DNA of 64,000 bases, from the NCBI GenBank assembly GCA_035461385.1, contig DATHVI010000042.1:21892-85891 (forward strand), given 5' to 3'. Shown in pieces: positions 7,856-14,906 of this stretch (position 1 is the first letter of the stretch; each line of letters begins with the position of its first letter). The stretch comes from DATHVI01 sp035461385. GTDB lineage: Bacteria > Actinomycetota > Thermoleophilia > Solirubrobacterales > 70-9. Below the pieces are notes generated by a model. It searched no databases. It had not been told where the DNA came from and was given only the letters and a program-made list of their open reading frames with translations. Position numbers and translations under genes: made by a program.

Positions 7856-8890
7856 TTGGGGCGAACGGTCATCGGCAGCGTCGCGCGGATCGCCGGGTTC
7901 GGCGATCGCCCGCCGGGAATCGATCCGCGTCCCCGCGAGCGGTGGCGGAACGGGGACTACGTCGTCTGCGAGATGCTCGACTCGGGCCCGCCGGCGTACG
8001 AGATCGAGACGCCGAGCGGCGGCTACGAGGAGCTTCGTCCCGGCGACCGGATCATCGGCGCCCTCGGCAAGCGCGCAGCGACCCTGCAGGCGGTCGGCGA
8101 CTGGGAGGAGGTCGGCGACGACGGCGTGCTCGAGACGCTGACCGCGGCCGGGGTCCTCGGCCGTTGCACCTCGATCGCGGTCGGGCTCCCCCCGCTCGCG
8201 CAATTGCGCTACCTCGGCCACGCGGTCCGCGACGGCGAGGCCTGCACGATGCGGGGATCGGTCGAGCCCGGACCCGACCTAACGCTCACCGCCCCGGTGG
8301 TGCTGATCATCGGCACCTCGATGGAGGCCGGGAAGACGATCGCCGCCCGGGCGATGATCCGCGAGCTCAAGCGGATGGGAGCCCGGGTCGCGGGGGCGAA
8401 GCTGACCGGAGTCGGCCGCTATCGCGACATCCTCGCGATGCGCGACGCGGGCGCCGACTACATCGCCGACTTCGTCGACGCCGGACTGCCCTCGACCGTC
8501 ACCCCGCCCGCGGAGTACCGGGAGGCGCTGGCCGTGCTGATCTCGAAGCTCGCCGGGTCGAACCCGGACGCGGTGATCGCCGAGGCGGGCGCCTCGCCGC
8601 TCGAGCCATACAACGGCGACGTCGCGGTCCGCAGCCTCGCCGATCACGTCCAGGCGACGGTGCTCTGCGCGTCGGACCCCTACGCGGTGATCGGGGTGAT
8701 GCACGCGTTCAAGGCCGAGCCAGATCTCGTCGCCGGTCGAGCGACGAGCACCGAAGCCGGCGTCGCCCTGATCGAGAAGCTCACCGGCCGCCCTGCCCTC
8801 AACCCCCTCGACCCCGCGAGCGGCCCGAAGCTTGCGTCGTACCTGCGGGATTGGCTCGGCCCGGCGGCGGGGGCGGATCGGTCCCCTTGA
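7856..8890 (+). CDS. DUF1611 P-loop protein (DgcN-like)
   Basis: A 344-residue protein with an N-terminal Rossmann-like half (residues 1-140) and a C-terminal nucleotide-binding half. The P-loop GTSMEAGKT lies near residues 153-161, followed by AKLTGVGRYRD and an acidic motif, AGADYIADFVDAG. This is the DUF1611 pattern; a characterised relative acts with D-amino-acid N-acetylation. The TTG start has a strong GGGGAGG upstream with a suitable spacer. It follows the M20 peptidase closely, so an amino-acid or acyl-amino-acid salvage pair is a reasonable inference. An imperfect GC hairpin lies after the stop. Confidence 0.85.
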   Translation: MGRTVIGSVARIAGFGDRPPGIDPRPRERWRNGDYVVCEMLDSGPPAYEIETPSGGYEELRPGDRIIGALGKRAATLQAVGDWEEVGDDGVLETLTAAGVLGRCTSIAVGLPPLAQLRYLGHAVRDGEACTMRGSVEPGPDLTLTAPVVLIIGTSMEAGKTIAARAMIRELKRMGARVAGAKLTGVGRYRDILAMRDAGADYIADFVDAGLPSTVTPPAEYREALAVLISKLAGSNPDAVIAEAGASPLEPYNGDVAVRSLADHVQATVLCASDPYAVIGVMHAFKAEPDLVAGRATSTEAGVALIEKLTGRPALNPLDPASGPKLASYLRDWLGPAAGADRSP

Positions 8891-8893
8891 CGC

Positions 8894-8929
8894 GCCCCGG
8901 GCGGGCGTACCTACCGGTTGCCGCCGGGC
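8894..8929. terminator. Possible bidirectional terminator between DUF1611 and cupin genes
   Basis: Between convergent genes, GCCCCGGGCGGG is partly complementary to CCGCCGGGC about 15 bases later, with one bulge. No T run is present. Weak but well placed. Confidence 0.35.
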
Positions 8930-8934
8930 CGCGC

Positions 8935-9330
8935 TCAGGCGCCGTAGTCGGCGTCGCTCACCTGCTCGGCCCAGTCGGCCGTCGAGCCGTCCGGGCGTGC
9001 CTCCTGGACGGCGATGTGGGTCATCGGGCCGTCCGGCGTCGCGCCGTGCCAGTGGCGCTCGTCCGGCTCGATCCAGACAGTGCCGCCGGTTGGGACGTCG
9101 GTCGGCTCCGCGCCCTCGAGCCCGACCCGCGCCGTCCCCTCGACGACGTGGAGCAGCTGGCCGAAGGGATGGGTGTGCCACGCAGTGCGGCCCCGGGGCG
9201 GAAACGTGACCCGGAAGACCGTCGCTCGCGCAGGAGGCCCCGGGACCGCGAGCTTCGCGAGCTCGACCGAGCCGGTGAACCATTCCTCCGGTCCCCGCTC
9301 CGCAGCGGGCAGGTCGCGCGTGATCTCCAT
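8935..9330 (-). CDS. Single-domain cupin (quercetin dioxygenase-like)
   Basis: A 131-residue cupin barrel. The first cupin motif is visible as TAWHTHPFGQLLHVVEGTA, and the second as PDERHWHGATPDG, giving His ligands for one divalent metal. The ATG at 9330 is chosen because AGGAGG stands 7 bases upstream; an upstream in-frame GTG/ATG extension reads through that Shine-Dalgarno. Proteins of this type in Actinobacteria often accompany carboxymuconolactone decarboxylase-like genes, but none is adjacent. The enzyme reaction is unknown. Confidence 0.82.
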   Translation of the reverse strand: MEITRDLPAAERGPEEWFTGSVELAKLAVPGPPARATVFRVTFPPRGRTAWHTHPFGQLLHVVEGTARVGLEGAEPTDVPTGGTVWIEPDERHWHGATPDGPMTHIAVQEARPDGSTADWAEQVSDADYGA

Positions 9331-9405
9331 CTGGGCACCTCCTGTCGGGACGTCGGGTCGCGGCAATCCTGACACTCGACGCGCTCGCCGAGCCCGGCGG
9401 CCCGG

Positions 9406-9864
9406 TCAGCGACCGAGCACGCGGAGGAATCCTCGCGCGTTGCCCGGCACCGGCGCGAGCAGCTCGCGGACCTCCCCGAGGGCCGCGCGCAGCTCGGCGT
9501 CGCCGGCCTCGATCGGGAGCATCGAGTCCTGGAGCTCGCCGAGTTTGCGATCGGCAGCCTCCGAGGCCGTTACCGCGCGCTCGACGAACGACTTCACGCC
9601 CTGCGAGCGCAGGCCGGCCGCGGGGGTCTCGAACTCGCGGCCGGAGATGCCGGATCGCCCGGCGAACCCGGCGTGGGCGCGCTTCGCCCTTGCGTAGGCG
9701 CGCCGGAGCGGTCGGAAGAGCTCGTCCTCGAGGCGATCGGCGGCGTCGACCGAGAGCTGCTCGTAGGCCTCGCCGAGGCAGGCGAGGGCGACCGCGACCT
9801 CGTCGGTCGCGACGGCGAGATCGTCGAGGATCTGCTCCCTGGCTTCGCCGGCGGTGAACGCGAT
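9406..9864 (-). CDS. Conserved-looking helical protein with apparent ATC start
   Basis: A GC3-rich frame of 152 codons with no ATG, GTG or TTG until codon 90, and an in-frame TAA only four codons before the ATC at 9864. From that ATC it reads IAFTAGEAREQILDD, then a helical region with ACLGEAYEQLS and LFRPLRRAYARAKRAHAGFA, a Gly/Pro linker, and a second helical region ending GFLRVLGR. I do not recognise a family. TAACCT lies 6 bases upstream of ATC, the leaderless -10 spacing found elsewhere in this window. A GTG at 9597 would give only 63 residues and lose the first helical half. The gene is divergent from the cyclase gene. Confidence 0.6.
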   Translation of the reverse strand: MAFTAGEAREQILDDLAVATDEVAVALACLGEAYEQLSVDAADRLEDELFRPLRRAYARAKRAHAGFAGRSGISGREFETPAAGLRSQGVKSFVERAVTASEAADRKLGELQDSMLPIEAGDAELRAALGEVRELLAPVPGNARGFLRVLGR

Positions 9865-9870
9865 CGGCCG

Positions 9871-9876
9871 AGGTTA
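9871..9876 (-). promoter_or_regulatory. Putative -10 box for the ATC-initiated gene
   Basis: TAACCT on the minus strand, separated by 6 bases from the ATC at 9864. It also contains the in-frame TAA that limits the reading frame, so translation cannot begin further upstream. Confidence 0.4.
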
Positions 9877-9950
9877 CCCGCCTCACCGGGACCAGAGCCG
9901 GGCGGGCCCCGAGTTGTCCGGCCCCGATCTGCAACCCTTGCCGGCGAGAC

Positions 9951-10637
9951 GTGCCCCGGATCGTCGACCTGACCCAGCCACTCGGGCCCGAGACGGTGCT
10001 GTGGCCGGGGTCGAAGCCGGTCGAGGTCAGCACCGTTGCGACGATCGCGGCCGATGGGCACTTCGCCCAGACGCTCCACCTTCCCGAGCACTCGGGCACC
10101 CACCTCGACGCCCCGGCGCATTTCGTCGCCGGGGGGCAAACCGTCGACGAGATCGCCGCCGAGTCACTCGTTCTCCCATGCGCGGTCCTCGACGTCCGAG
10201 AGCGCACCGCCGCCGACCCAGATTTCGCGCTCGACGCGGCGGACCTCGACGAGCTCGAGCGGAGCGACGGGCGGATCGAGCCGGGTTCGGCGGTGCTGCT
10301 CGCCACCGGCTGGGACGCCCATATCGACGACCCTGCGCGTTACCTCGGCGGCGAGGAAGCCGGTCACCTCCGGTTCCCCGGGTTCGGCGCCGGCGCGGCG
10401 CGGGCGCTGGTCGCGCGCGGGGTCGCCGGGATCGGGATCGACACCGTGAGCGTCGACCGCGGCAGCGACACCGGGTTCCCGGTCCACCGGATCACGCTCC
10501 CGGCCGGCCTCTGGCACCTCGAGGGCCTGGTCGGCATCGGCGCCCTGCCGGCCCGGGGGGCGACCCTGGTCGTCGGCGCGCTGCCCGTGCGCGGCGGCTC
10601 GGGAGCGCCGGCGCGGGTGGTGGCGATCGTGCCCTGA
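9951..10637 (+). CDS. Cyclase family protein (kynurenine formamidase-like metal hydrolase)
   Basis: A 228-residue protein of the cyclase/KynB family. The defining metal motif HSGTHLDAPAHF is at about residues 47-58. A second conserved region, GVAGIGIDTVSVD, is at about 160-172, followed by FPVHRITLP. Members hydrolyse N-formylkynurenine, isatin or cyclic amides in a Zn/Mn-dependent way. No tryptophan-catabolism genes are adjacent, so the substrate is open. The GTG start fits the family N-terminus (PRIVDLTQPLGPETVLWPG). The gene ends 10 bases from the convergent dCTP deaminase gene. Confidence 0.88.
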   Translation: MPRIVDLTQPLGPETVLWPGSKPVEVSTVATIAADGHFAQTLHLPEHSGTHLDAPAHFVAGGQTVDEIAAESLVLPCAVLDVRERTAADPDFALDAADLDELERSDGRIEPGSAVLLATGWDAHIDDPARYLGGEEAGHLRFPGFGAGAARALVARGVAGIGIDTVSVDRGSDTGFPVHRITLPAGLWHLEGLVGIGALPARGATLVVGALPVRGGSGAPARVVAIVP

Positions 10638-10647
10638 GCCGCCCGGC

Positions 10648-11856
10648 TCAGCCGCCGGCGGCGCCGGCCCGCTCCCGAGCCGCCCCCGCGGTCTGGTCGG
10701 TGAAGTGCTTGCTCAGCATCGTCACCTGACCCTGGTAGTTCGATCTCACCCCGTCGCCGTAGAGGATCTCGGGCGCGCGATCGACCCGCTCGAAGGCCAG
10801 CTTGCAGACCGGCTGGCCGTCGTCGACCATGAACGGGACGTCGCGGGCCCGAACCTCCAGCGCGGCGCGGCTGCCGTGGCGCTCACCGGCCTGATCGTGG
10901 CCGAACCCGGGATCGAAGAACCCGGCGTAGTGAGTGCGAAGCTCGCCGGCGGTCGGGTCGTAGGCCGCCATCTCGGCGGCGAGGGACGGCGGGATGCAGA
11001 CGCCCTCGGCCGAGAGCAGGAGGTAGAACTCCTCCGGCTCGAGCACGACGCGCCCGCTCGACTCCGGGATCACCGGGTCCCAGTAGTCGCGCCAGTCGTA
11101 ATGGCGGATCCGCGCCAGGTCGACCGGACGGCTCGTCTTCTTCGCGCGAAAGCCGGCGGGGCGGTCGCTGCGGGGGCGAAGATCGAGGCTGAGGAAGAGT
11201 CCGTTCGCGAGCGGCAGCCGCTCGGCGGGCACCGGCGCCCCGTCGACGTAGAGCAGCGGCAGCTCCCCTCCCGCCGCCTCGCGGATGTCGCGGTCGCCCA
11301 AGGCGACGTCGCCGACGACGAGCCGGAGCTGGTTCAGCGACAGGCCGCTCTCGACCCGGACGGCGAACGAGCGCGGGACGACCTCGAGCCAGAGCCTGCC
11401 GCGGTAGCCGGAAGCGATCTCGTCGAAGCGGTTGTTGCGGTCGGTGATCACCCGGGTGAAGACGTCGACCCGCCCGGTCGAGCTCTTCGGGTTGGTGCGC
11501 CCGCGGACCGACTCGGGCAGGTCGAGCTCCTCCACCAGCGGAACCAGATAGGGCCGGTTACGCTCCAGCAGCGCGCCGCGGGTGAGGTCGATCGGGTCGA
11601 ACGCGAGGTCGCGGAGCTTCTCCTCGATCGTCGAATCCGAGTCGGGCAGGAAGCTGCACCGCAGCCGCCAAGCGACGTCGCCGAGGCGCAGGTCGAGGCT
11701 CGCCGGCTGGACCAGCTCGGGCGGGAACGGCCACGAGGCGTGGATCCAGCCGTTGGCGATCGCCCGCTCGAGGCTCTGGGATGAGAACACGCCCTCGGGC
11801 GGTCGACCCTCGGCCGCTGCGGCGGGGTCGGCGGCTTCGTTCACGGTCGTCGGCAT
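10648..11856 (-). CDS. dcd: 2'-deoxycytidine 5'-triphosphate deaminase (long tandem-domain form)
   Basis: A 402-residue protein of the long DCD family, about twice the length of E. coli Dcd, with two dUTPase-like barrels in tandem. The first half carries PASLDLRLGDVAWRLR and RGRTNPKSSTGRVDVFTRVI, the nucleotide-binding and catalytic stretch. The second half has HYAGFFDPGFGH and the related strands, ending with LSKHFTDQTAG. The enzyme makes dUTP from dCTP for thymidylate synthesis, in line with a thyX gene at the other end of the window. The N-terminal 20 residues are low complexity. The 237-base divergent region to the ClC gene contains a 43-bp tandem repeat. Confidence 0.88.
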   Translation of the reverse strand: MPTTVNEAADPAAAAEGRPPEGVFSSQSLERAIANGWIHASWPFPPELVQPASLDLRLGDVAWRLRCSFLPDSDSTIEEKLRDLAFDPIDLTRGALLERNRPYLVPLVEELDLPESVRGRTNPKSSTGRVDVFTRVITDRNNRFDEIASGYRGRLWLEVVPRSFAVRVESGLSLNQLRLVVGDVALGDRDIREAAGGELPLLYVDGAPVPAERLPLANGLFLSLDLRPRSDRPAGFRAKKTSRPVDLARIRHYDWRDYWDPVIPESSGRVVLEPEEFYLLLSAEGVCIPPSLAAEMAAYDPTAGELRTHYAGFFDPGFGHDQAGERHGSRAALEVRARDVPFMVDDGQPVCKLAFERVDRAPEILYGDGVRSNYQGQVTMLSKHFTDQTAGAARERAGAAGG

Positions 11857-11912
11857 CGGTCGCTCGTACTCATTCGAGCATGCTGGCGCACCCGGCGCCG
11901 GGCCTGTCGTCC

Positions 11913-11998
11913 GATTTTGCGCGGTAACCCGCCGTCACCCTGCGAACTCTCGCGGGATTTTGCGCGGTAACCCGCGATCACCCTGCGAACTCTCGCTG
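11913..11998. repeat. Two tandem 43-bp repeats in the dcd/ClC divergent region
   Basis: Unit 1 covers 11913-11955 and unit 2 covers 11956-11998, with about 3 differences in 43 bases. Each begins GATTTTGCGCGGTAACCCGC and ends TGCGAACTCTCGC. Inside each is GCGG-TAAC-CCGC, a short inverted repeat. The repeats are head to tail without spacer and lie between two divergent starts, so they may be paired operators or a locally duplicated dispersed repeat. Confidence 0.85.
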
Positions 11999-12093
11999 CT
12001 CCGGCGGACGCCGCGGCCCCCCGCCTCGGCGGACCGATCCCGCGATATCGGCTTCAGGCGCTGTCGCACAGCGGGTAGGGTCGGGGGCCGACG

Positions 12094-13437
12094 ATGGGGG
12101 ACGACCGTGAGCTCGATGCCGACTCGCTGATGCGGGACAGGCGCTTCGTCGTCTTGCTTGCGCTCGCCGCGATCGTCGGCGTGATCGCGTCGCTCGCGGC
12201 GTTCGGCTTTCTCAAGCTCCTCGACGAGACCCAGGGGTGGGTCTACGACGACCTCCCGGACGCTCTCGGCTATGACAGCGCTCCGACATGGTGGTCGCTC
12301 CCGGTGCTGGCGATCGCCGGCCTCGTCGTCGCCTGCGCGGTGGCGCTGCTGCCCGGCCGCGGGGGGCACGTCCCGGCGCACGGGCTCAACCCCGAGCCGA
12401 CCCCGCCGATCGAGCTGCCCGGCGTCCTGCTCGCCGCGTTCGCGACGATCGGCCTCGGGCTCGTCCTCGGGCCCGAGGCGCCGCTGATCGCCCTCGGCGG
12501 CGGGCTCGGCTTCCTCGCGATCCGCCTGCTGCGACCCGACGCCCCCGGGGAGGTCTCGTACCTGGTCGCCGCCTCGGGCACGTTCGCCGCGCTCTCGTTC
12601 CTGTTCGGCTCGCCGGTGATCGCGGCGGTGCTCCTGATCGAGGCCACCGGCCTCGGCGGACCGCGGCTGCGACTGGTGCTGATCCCCGGGCTCCTCGCCG
12701 CGGGCATCGGCTCACTGGTCTCGACCGGCATCGGCTCATGGACAGGGGTCGACACCGGCGAGATCTCGCTCGAGCCCCTCTCGCTTCCCCACTTCCCGCG
12801 TCCCGAGCTGGTCGACTTCCTGTGGACGGTGCCGCTCGCCGCGGCCGTCGCCCTCGTCACCGTCGTCATCTTCACGCTCGCCCGCTCGACCGAGCGTGTC
12901 GTCGCTCCGCGACCGTTCGTGGCGCTCCCGGTCGCCGGGATCGCCGTCGCGGCTCTGGCGATCGCGTTCTCGGAGATCACCGACAAGGGCGTCGACCAGG
13001 TCCTGTTCTCGGGCGAGACCGCGGTCGGCCCGCTCGTCTCCGACGCCGGGGCCTGGTCGCTGTCGGCGCTCGCGCTCCTGATCGGGTTCAAGGGGTTCGC
13101 GTACGCCGTTTCGCTCGGAAGCTTCCGCGGCGGCCCCGTGTTCCCGGCGCTGTTCCTCGGCGCCGCCGGCGGGTTGATGGCCGCTCAGCTGCCGGGTTTC
13201 GAGATCACGCCGGCGGTCGCCGTCGGCATCGGCGCCGCCGTCGTCGCGGTCCTGCGCCTGCCGCTCTCGGCGGTCGTCCTCGCGACGCTGCTCACGTTCG
13301 AGGCCGGCCTCGGGGTCGGGCCGCTGATCATCGTCGGGGTAGTCGTCGCGCACCTGACGACGCTCGCGGTGTCCGGCGGCGGGGGGGTCGACGCCTCCGC
13401 CGATCAGCCGGCGGCTGAGTCGCGGGCAAGGTCGTGA
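12094..13437 (+). CDS. ClC-type chloride channel or anion/proton exchanger
   Basis: A 447-residue protein with about ten hydrophobic helices. The pore motif GLVLGPEAPLIALGGG corresponds to the GxREGP gating region, keeping the glutamate but replacing REG by PEA. FGSPVIAAVLLIE and KGFAYAVSLGSFRGGPVFPALFLG match the third and fourth ClC signatures. The first selectivity motif (GSGIP) is not recognisable; the equivalent position reads VPAHGLNPEP. There are no CBS domains. The N-terminus is acidic. Whether it is a channel or antiporter, and its anion, cannot be decided. TAGGGT lies 12 bases before the ATG. Confidence 0.87.
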   Translation: MGDDRELDADSLMRDRRFVVLLALAAIVGVIASLAAFGFLKLLDETQGWVYDDLPDALGYDSAPTWWSLPVLAIAGLVVACAVALLPGRGGHVPAHGLNPEPTPPIELPGVLLAAFATIGLGLVLGPEAPLIALGGGLGFLAIRLLRPDAPGEVSYLVAASGTFAALSFLFGSPVIAAVLLIEATGLGGPRLRLVLIPGLLAAGIGSLVSTGIGSWTGVDTGEISLEPLSLPHFPRPELVDFLWTVPLAAAVALVTVVIFTLARSTERVVAPRPFVALPVAGIAVAALAIAFSEITDKGVDQVLFSGETAVGPLVSDAGAWSLSALALLIGFKGFAYAVSLGSFRGGPVFPALFLGAAGGLMAAQLPGFEITPAVAVGIGAAVVAVLRLPLSAVVLATLLTFEAGLGVGPLIIVGVVVAHLTTLAVSGGGGVDASADQPAAESRARS

Positions 13438-13494
13438 GCGGCCCAGCAGGGACGAGGCGACGCAAGTCGAGGCGCGAGCGGTCCGCGGTCGCGC

Positions 13495-13749
13495 TCAGCG
13501 CCGCCTCGAGACCGCCCGGCGCAGCTCGTCCTTGCTCATCTTCGAGCGGCCCTCGATCCCGAGCCGCGCGGCCTCCCGGTTGAGCTCCCGGCGGGTCTTC
13601 GCCTCGCCCTTGCGGACCTTGCTCGCCTCCTTGCCGAGGTCGCGCTTGGTCTCGCGCGGGAGGTTCTTCAGCGTCTGCTTGCGTCGGGCCCCGGCCTGCG
13701 CCTTCTTGACGTTGCGCCGGGCGGCCTGGCGTTGCTTGGTGGTAGCCAT
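13495..13749 (-). CDS. Small basic SAP/Rho_N-like nucleic-acid-binding protein
   Basis: An 84-residue, highly basic protein (Lys/Arg rich throughout) with a coiled first part. The C-terminal 25 residues, AARLGIEGRSKMSKDELRRAV, match the helix-turn-helix of SAP and Rho-N-like motifs that bind DNA or RNA. In Actinobacteria such proteins are often annotated as plasmid stabilisation protein, without good evidence. It is convergent with the ClC gene and precedes the ABM gene on the same strand by distance only. Role probably chromosome or RNA association; not proven. Confidence 0.7.
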   Translation of the reverse strand: MATTKQRQAARRNVKKAQAGARRKQTLKNLPRETKRDLGKEASKVRKGEAKTRRELNREAARLGIEGRSKMSKDELRRAVSRRR

Positions 13750-13789
13750 GTCGATCGCCTACCCGCCCCTTCGACGGCCGACACGACGC

Positions 13790-14104
13790 TCAGCCCGGCA
13801 TCTCCGCGGCCGCGACCTCGTAGTGCGCCGCCTCGAGATCGCGCTCGACGAGGAAGCGGTCGTCCTCGGGGTAGAAGACGGCGGTCGCGTAGTCGGCGCC
13901 CGCGAACTCCTTCACCGCCTCGAGCGACTCCCAGAGCGTGAACATCACGAACTCGGTTCGCTCGCCGAGCTCGCGGCGGAGCATCCAGACGCCGCGGTTG
14001 CCCGCGGTGCCGGCGTAGCCGGCGACGCCGGTGTCGCGCATGTACTCGGCGTAGGCGTCGCCGTCGGCGCTGCGCACGGCGCCCTTCCAGATCCGAGCGA
14101 TCAT
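13790..14104 (-). CDS. Antibiotic biosynthesis monooxygenase (ABM) domain protein
   Basis: A 104-residue ferredoxin-like ABM domain. It begins MIARIWKGAVRSADGDAYAEY, contains RELGERTEFVMFTLWESLEAVKEFAG, and ends with AHYEV. These are the typical strands and the WES...F.G block of small haem-degrading or quinone-oxidising monooxygenases and of many proteins without known activity. The ATG at 14104 is preferred because AAGGGAG lies upstream; the long upstream extension of the frame overlaps the neighbouring gene. No haem ligand can be assigned. Confidence 0.78.
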   Translation of the reverse strand: MIARIWKGAVRSADGDAYAEYMRDTGVAGYAGTAGNRGVWMLRRELGERTEFVMFTLWESLEAVKEFAGADYATAVFYPEDDRFLVERDLEAAHYEVAAAEMPG

Positions 14105-14126
14105 CCTCGGCTCCCTTCTCGATCGA

Positions 14127-14906
14127 TCACGGAGCAAGCATGCCGAGCTGACGGTCGACGTGAGCGACGACCGTAGCCGCCTCGCGGGGCGCGGGCCCGC
14201 GGCCCGCTTCGTCGCGTCGCGCCAGCGCCCGGTCGACCGGCCGGCGGTCGTCGAGGCGCGCCACCGCCCACCGCGCCGCCTCCGCCTTCGAGAGCCACCG
14301 GCCCTCGCTCGCCCACGCCCAGCCTCGGCAGGCGGCGAGAACCGCGGCGGCGGGGTCGCGCGAACGATGCCAGGCGAGAGAGTCGCGAAGCGCTGCAAGC
14401 ACCAGCGGGCGTGGCAGCTCGGGCAGGATCACGGCCGGCGCAGGGCCGGCGAGCGAGCGCCCCCGCTGGCGTGCGATCGAGACGTCGATCGTGAACCAGA
14501 ACCGCGGCTCCGCGTCGGGGTCGAGCCCCTGGTGGTGCTCGATTGCGGGACCGGTGTTGAGGTTGAGCGCGAACGCCGGTCCGCGCCGGTGGCGAAGGCC
14601 CGCGCGCGTGTAGACGACGAGCTCGAGGCCCCGAGCCGGGCAGGGGAGCGCCGGCTCGGAGAGCTCGGCCGCGAGGCGTTCGAGCGTTCGCCGCGGGACC
14701 TCGTCCTCGCTCACCGCCTGGACGTCGAGGTCGCTGCGGTCGGGGTCGAAGTCCCCGAGCACGGCCGATCCGAGCAGCCAGGCGCCGCCGAGTCCGGAGC
14801 CAAGCTCAGCCTCGAGCCGATCGACGACCTCCGAGAGGTAGCGGTCAAGCCGCGGCGCCTCCGGCGGCGGATCGGGGGTGGCGGCGAAGTGGCCGACCGA
14901 GCCTAT
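14127..14906 (-). CDS. Nucleotidyltransferase with DUF4111 (aminoglycoside adenylyltransferase-like), uncertain non-standard start
   Basis: The frame encodes about 259 residues. The nucleotidyltransferase core reads LLGSAVLGDFDPDRSDLDVQAV (GS...D.D), the site for two metal-binding aspartates, followed by the helical DUF4111/AadA-like C-terminal half with LNLNTGP and LSKAEAARWAVARL. No ATG, GTG or TTG lies before the catalytic core. The frame would start at ATA 14906, which overlaps the TypA stop as ATAG, with GAGG 7-8 bases upstream. A start inside typA is possible but no standard codon is present for at least 20 codons. Resistance activity is not implied; related proteins have unknown substrates. 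Confidence 0.65.
   Translation of the reverse strand: MGSVGHFAATPDPPPEAPRLDRYLSEVVDRLEAELGSGLGGAWLLGSAVLGDFDPDRSDLDVQAVSEDEVPRRTLERLAAELSEPALPCPARGLELVVYTRAGLRHRRGPAFALNLNTGPAIEHHQGLDPDAEPRFWFTIDVSIARQRGRSLAGPAPAVILPELPRPLVLAALRDSLAWHRSRDPAAAVLAACRGWAWASEGRWLSKAEAARWAVARLDDRRPVDRALARRDEAGRGPAPREAATVVAHVDRQLGMLAP

Noticed and set aside
14127..14906. Antibiotic resistance determinant (aminoglycoside adenylyltransferase)
   Set aside because: Only the nucleotidyltransferase/DUF4111 fold can be seen; nothing shows activity on aminoglycosides or mobility.
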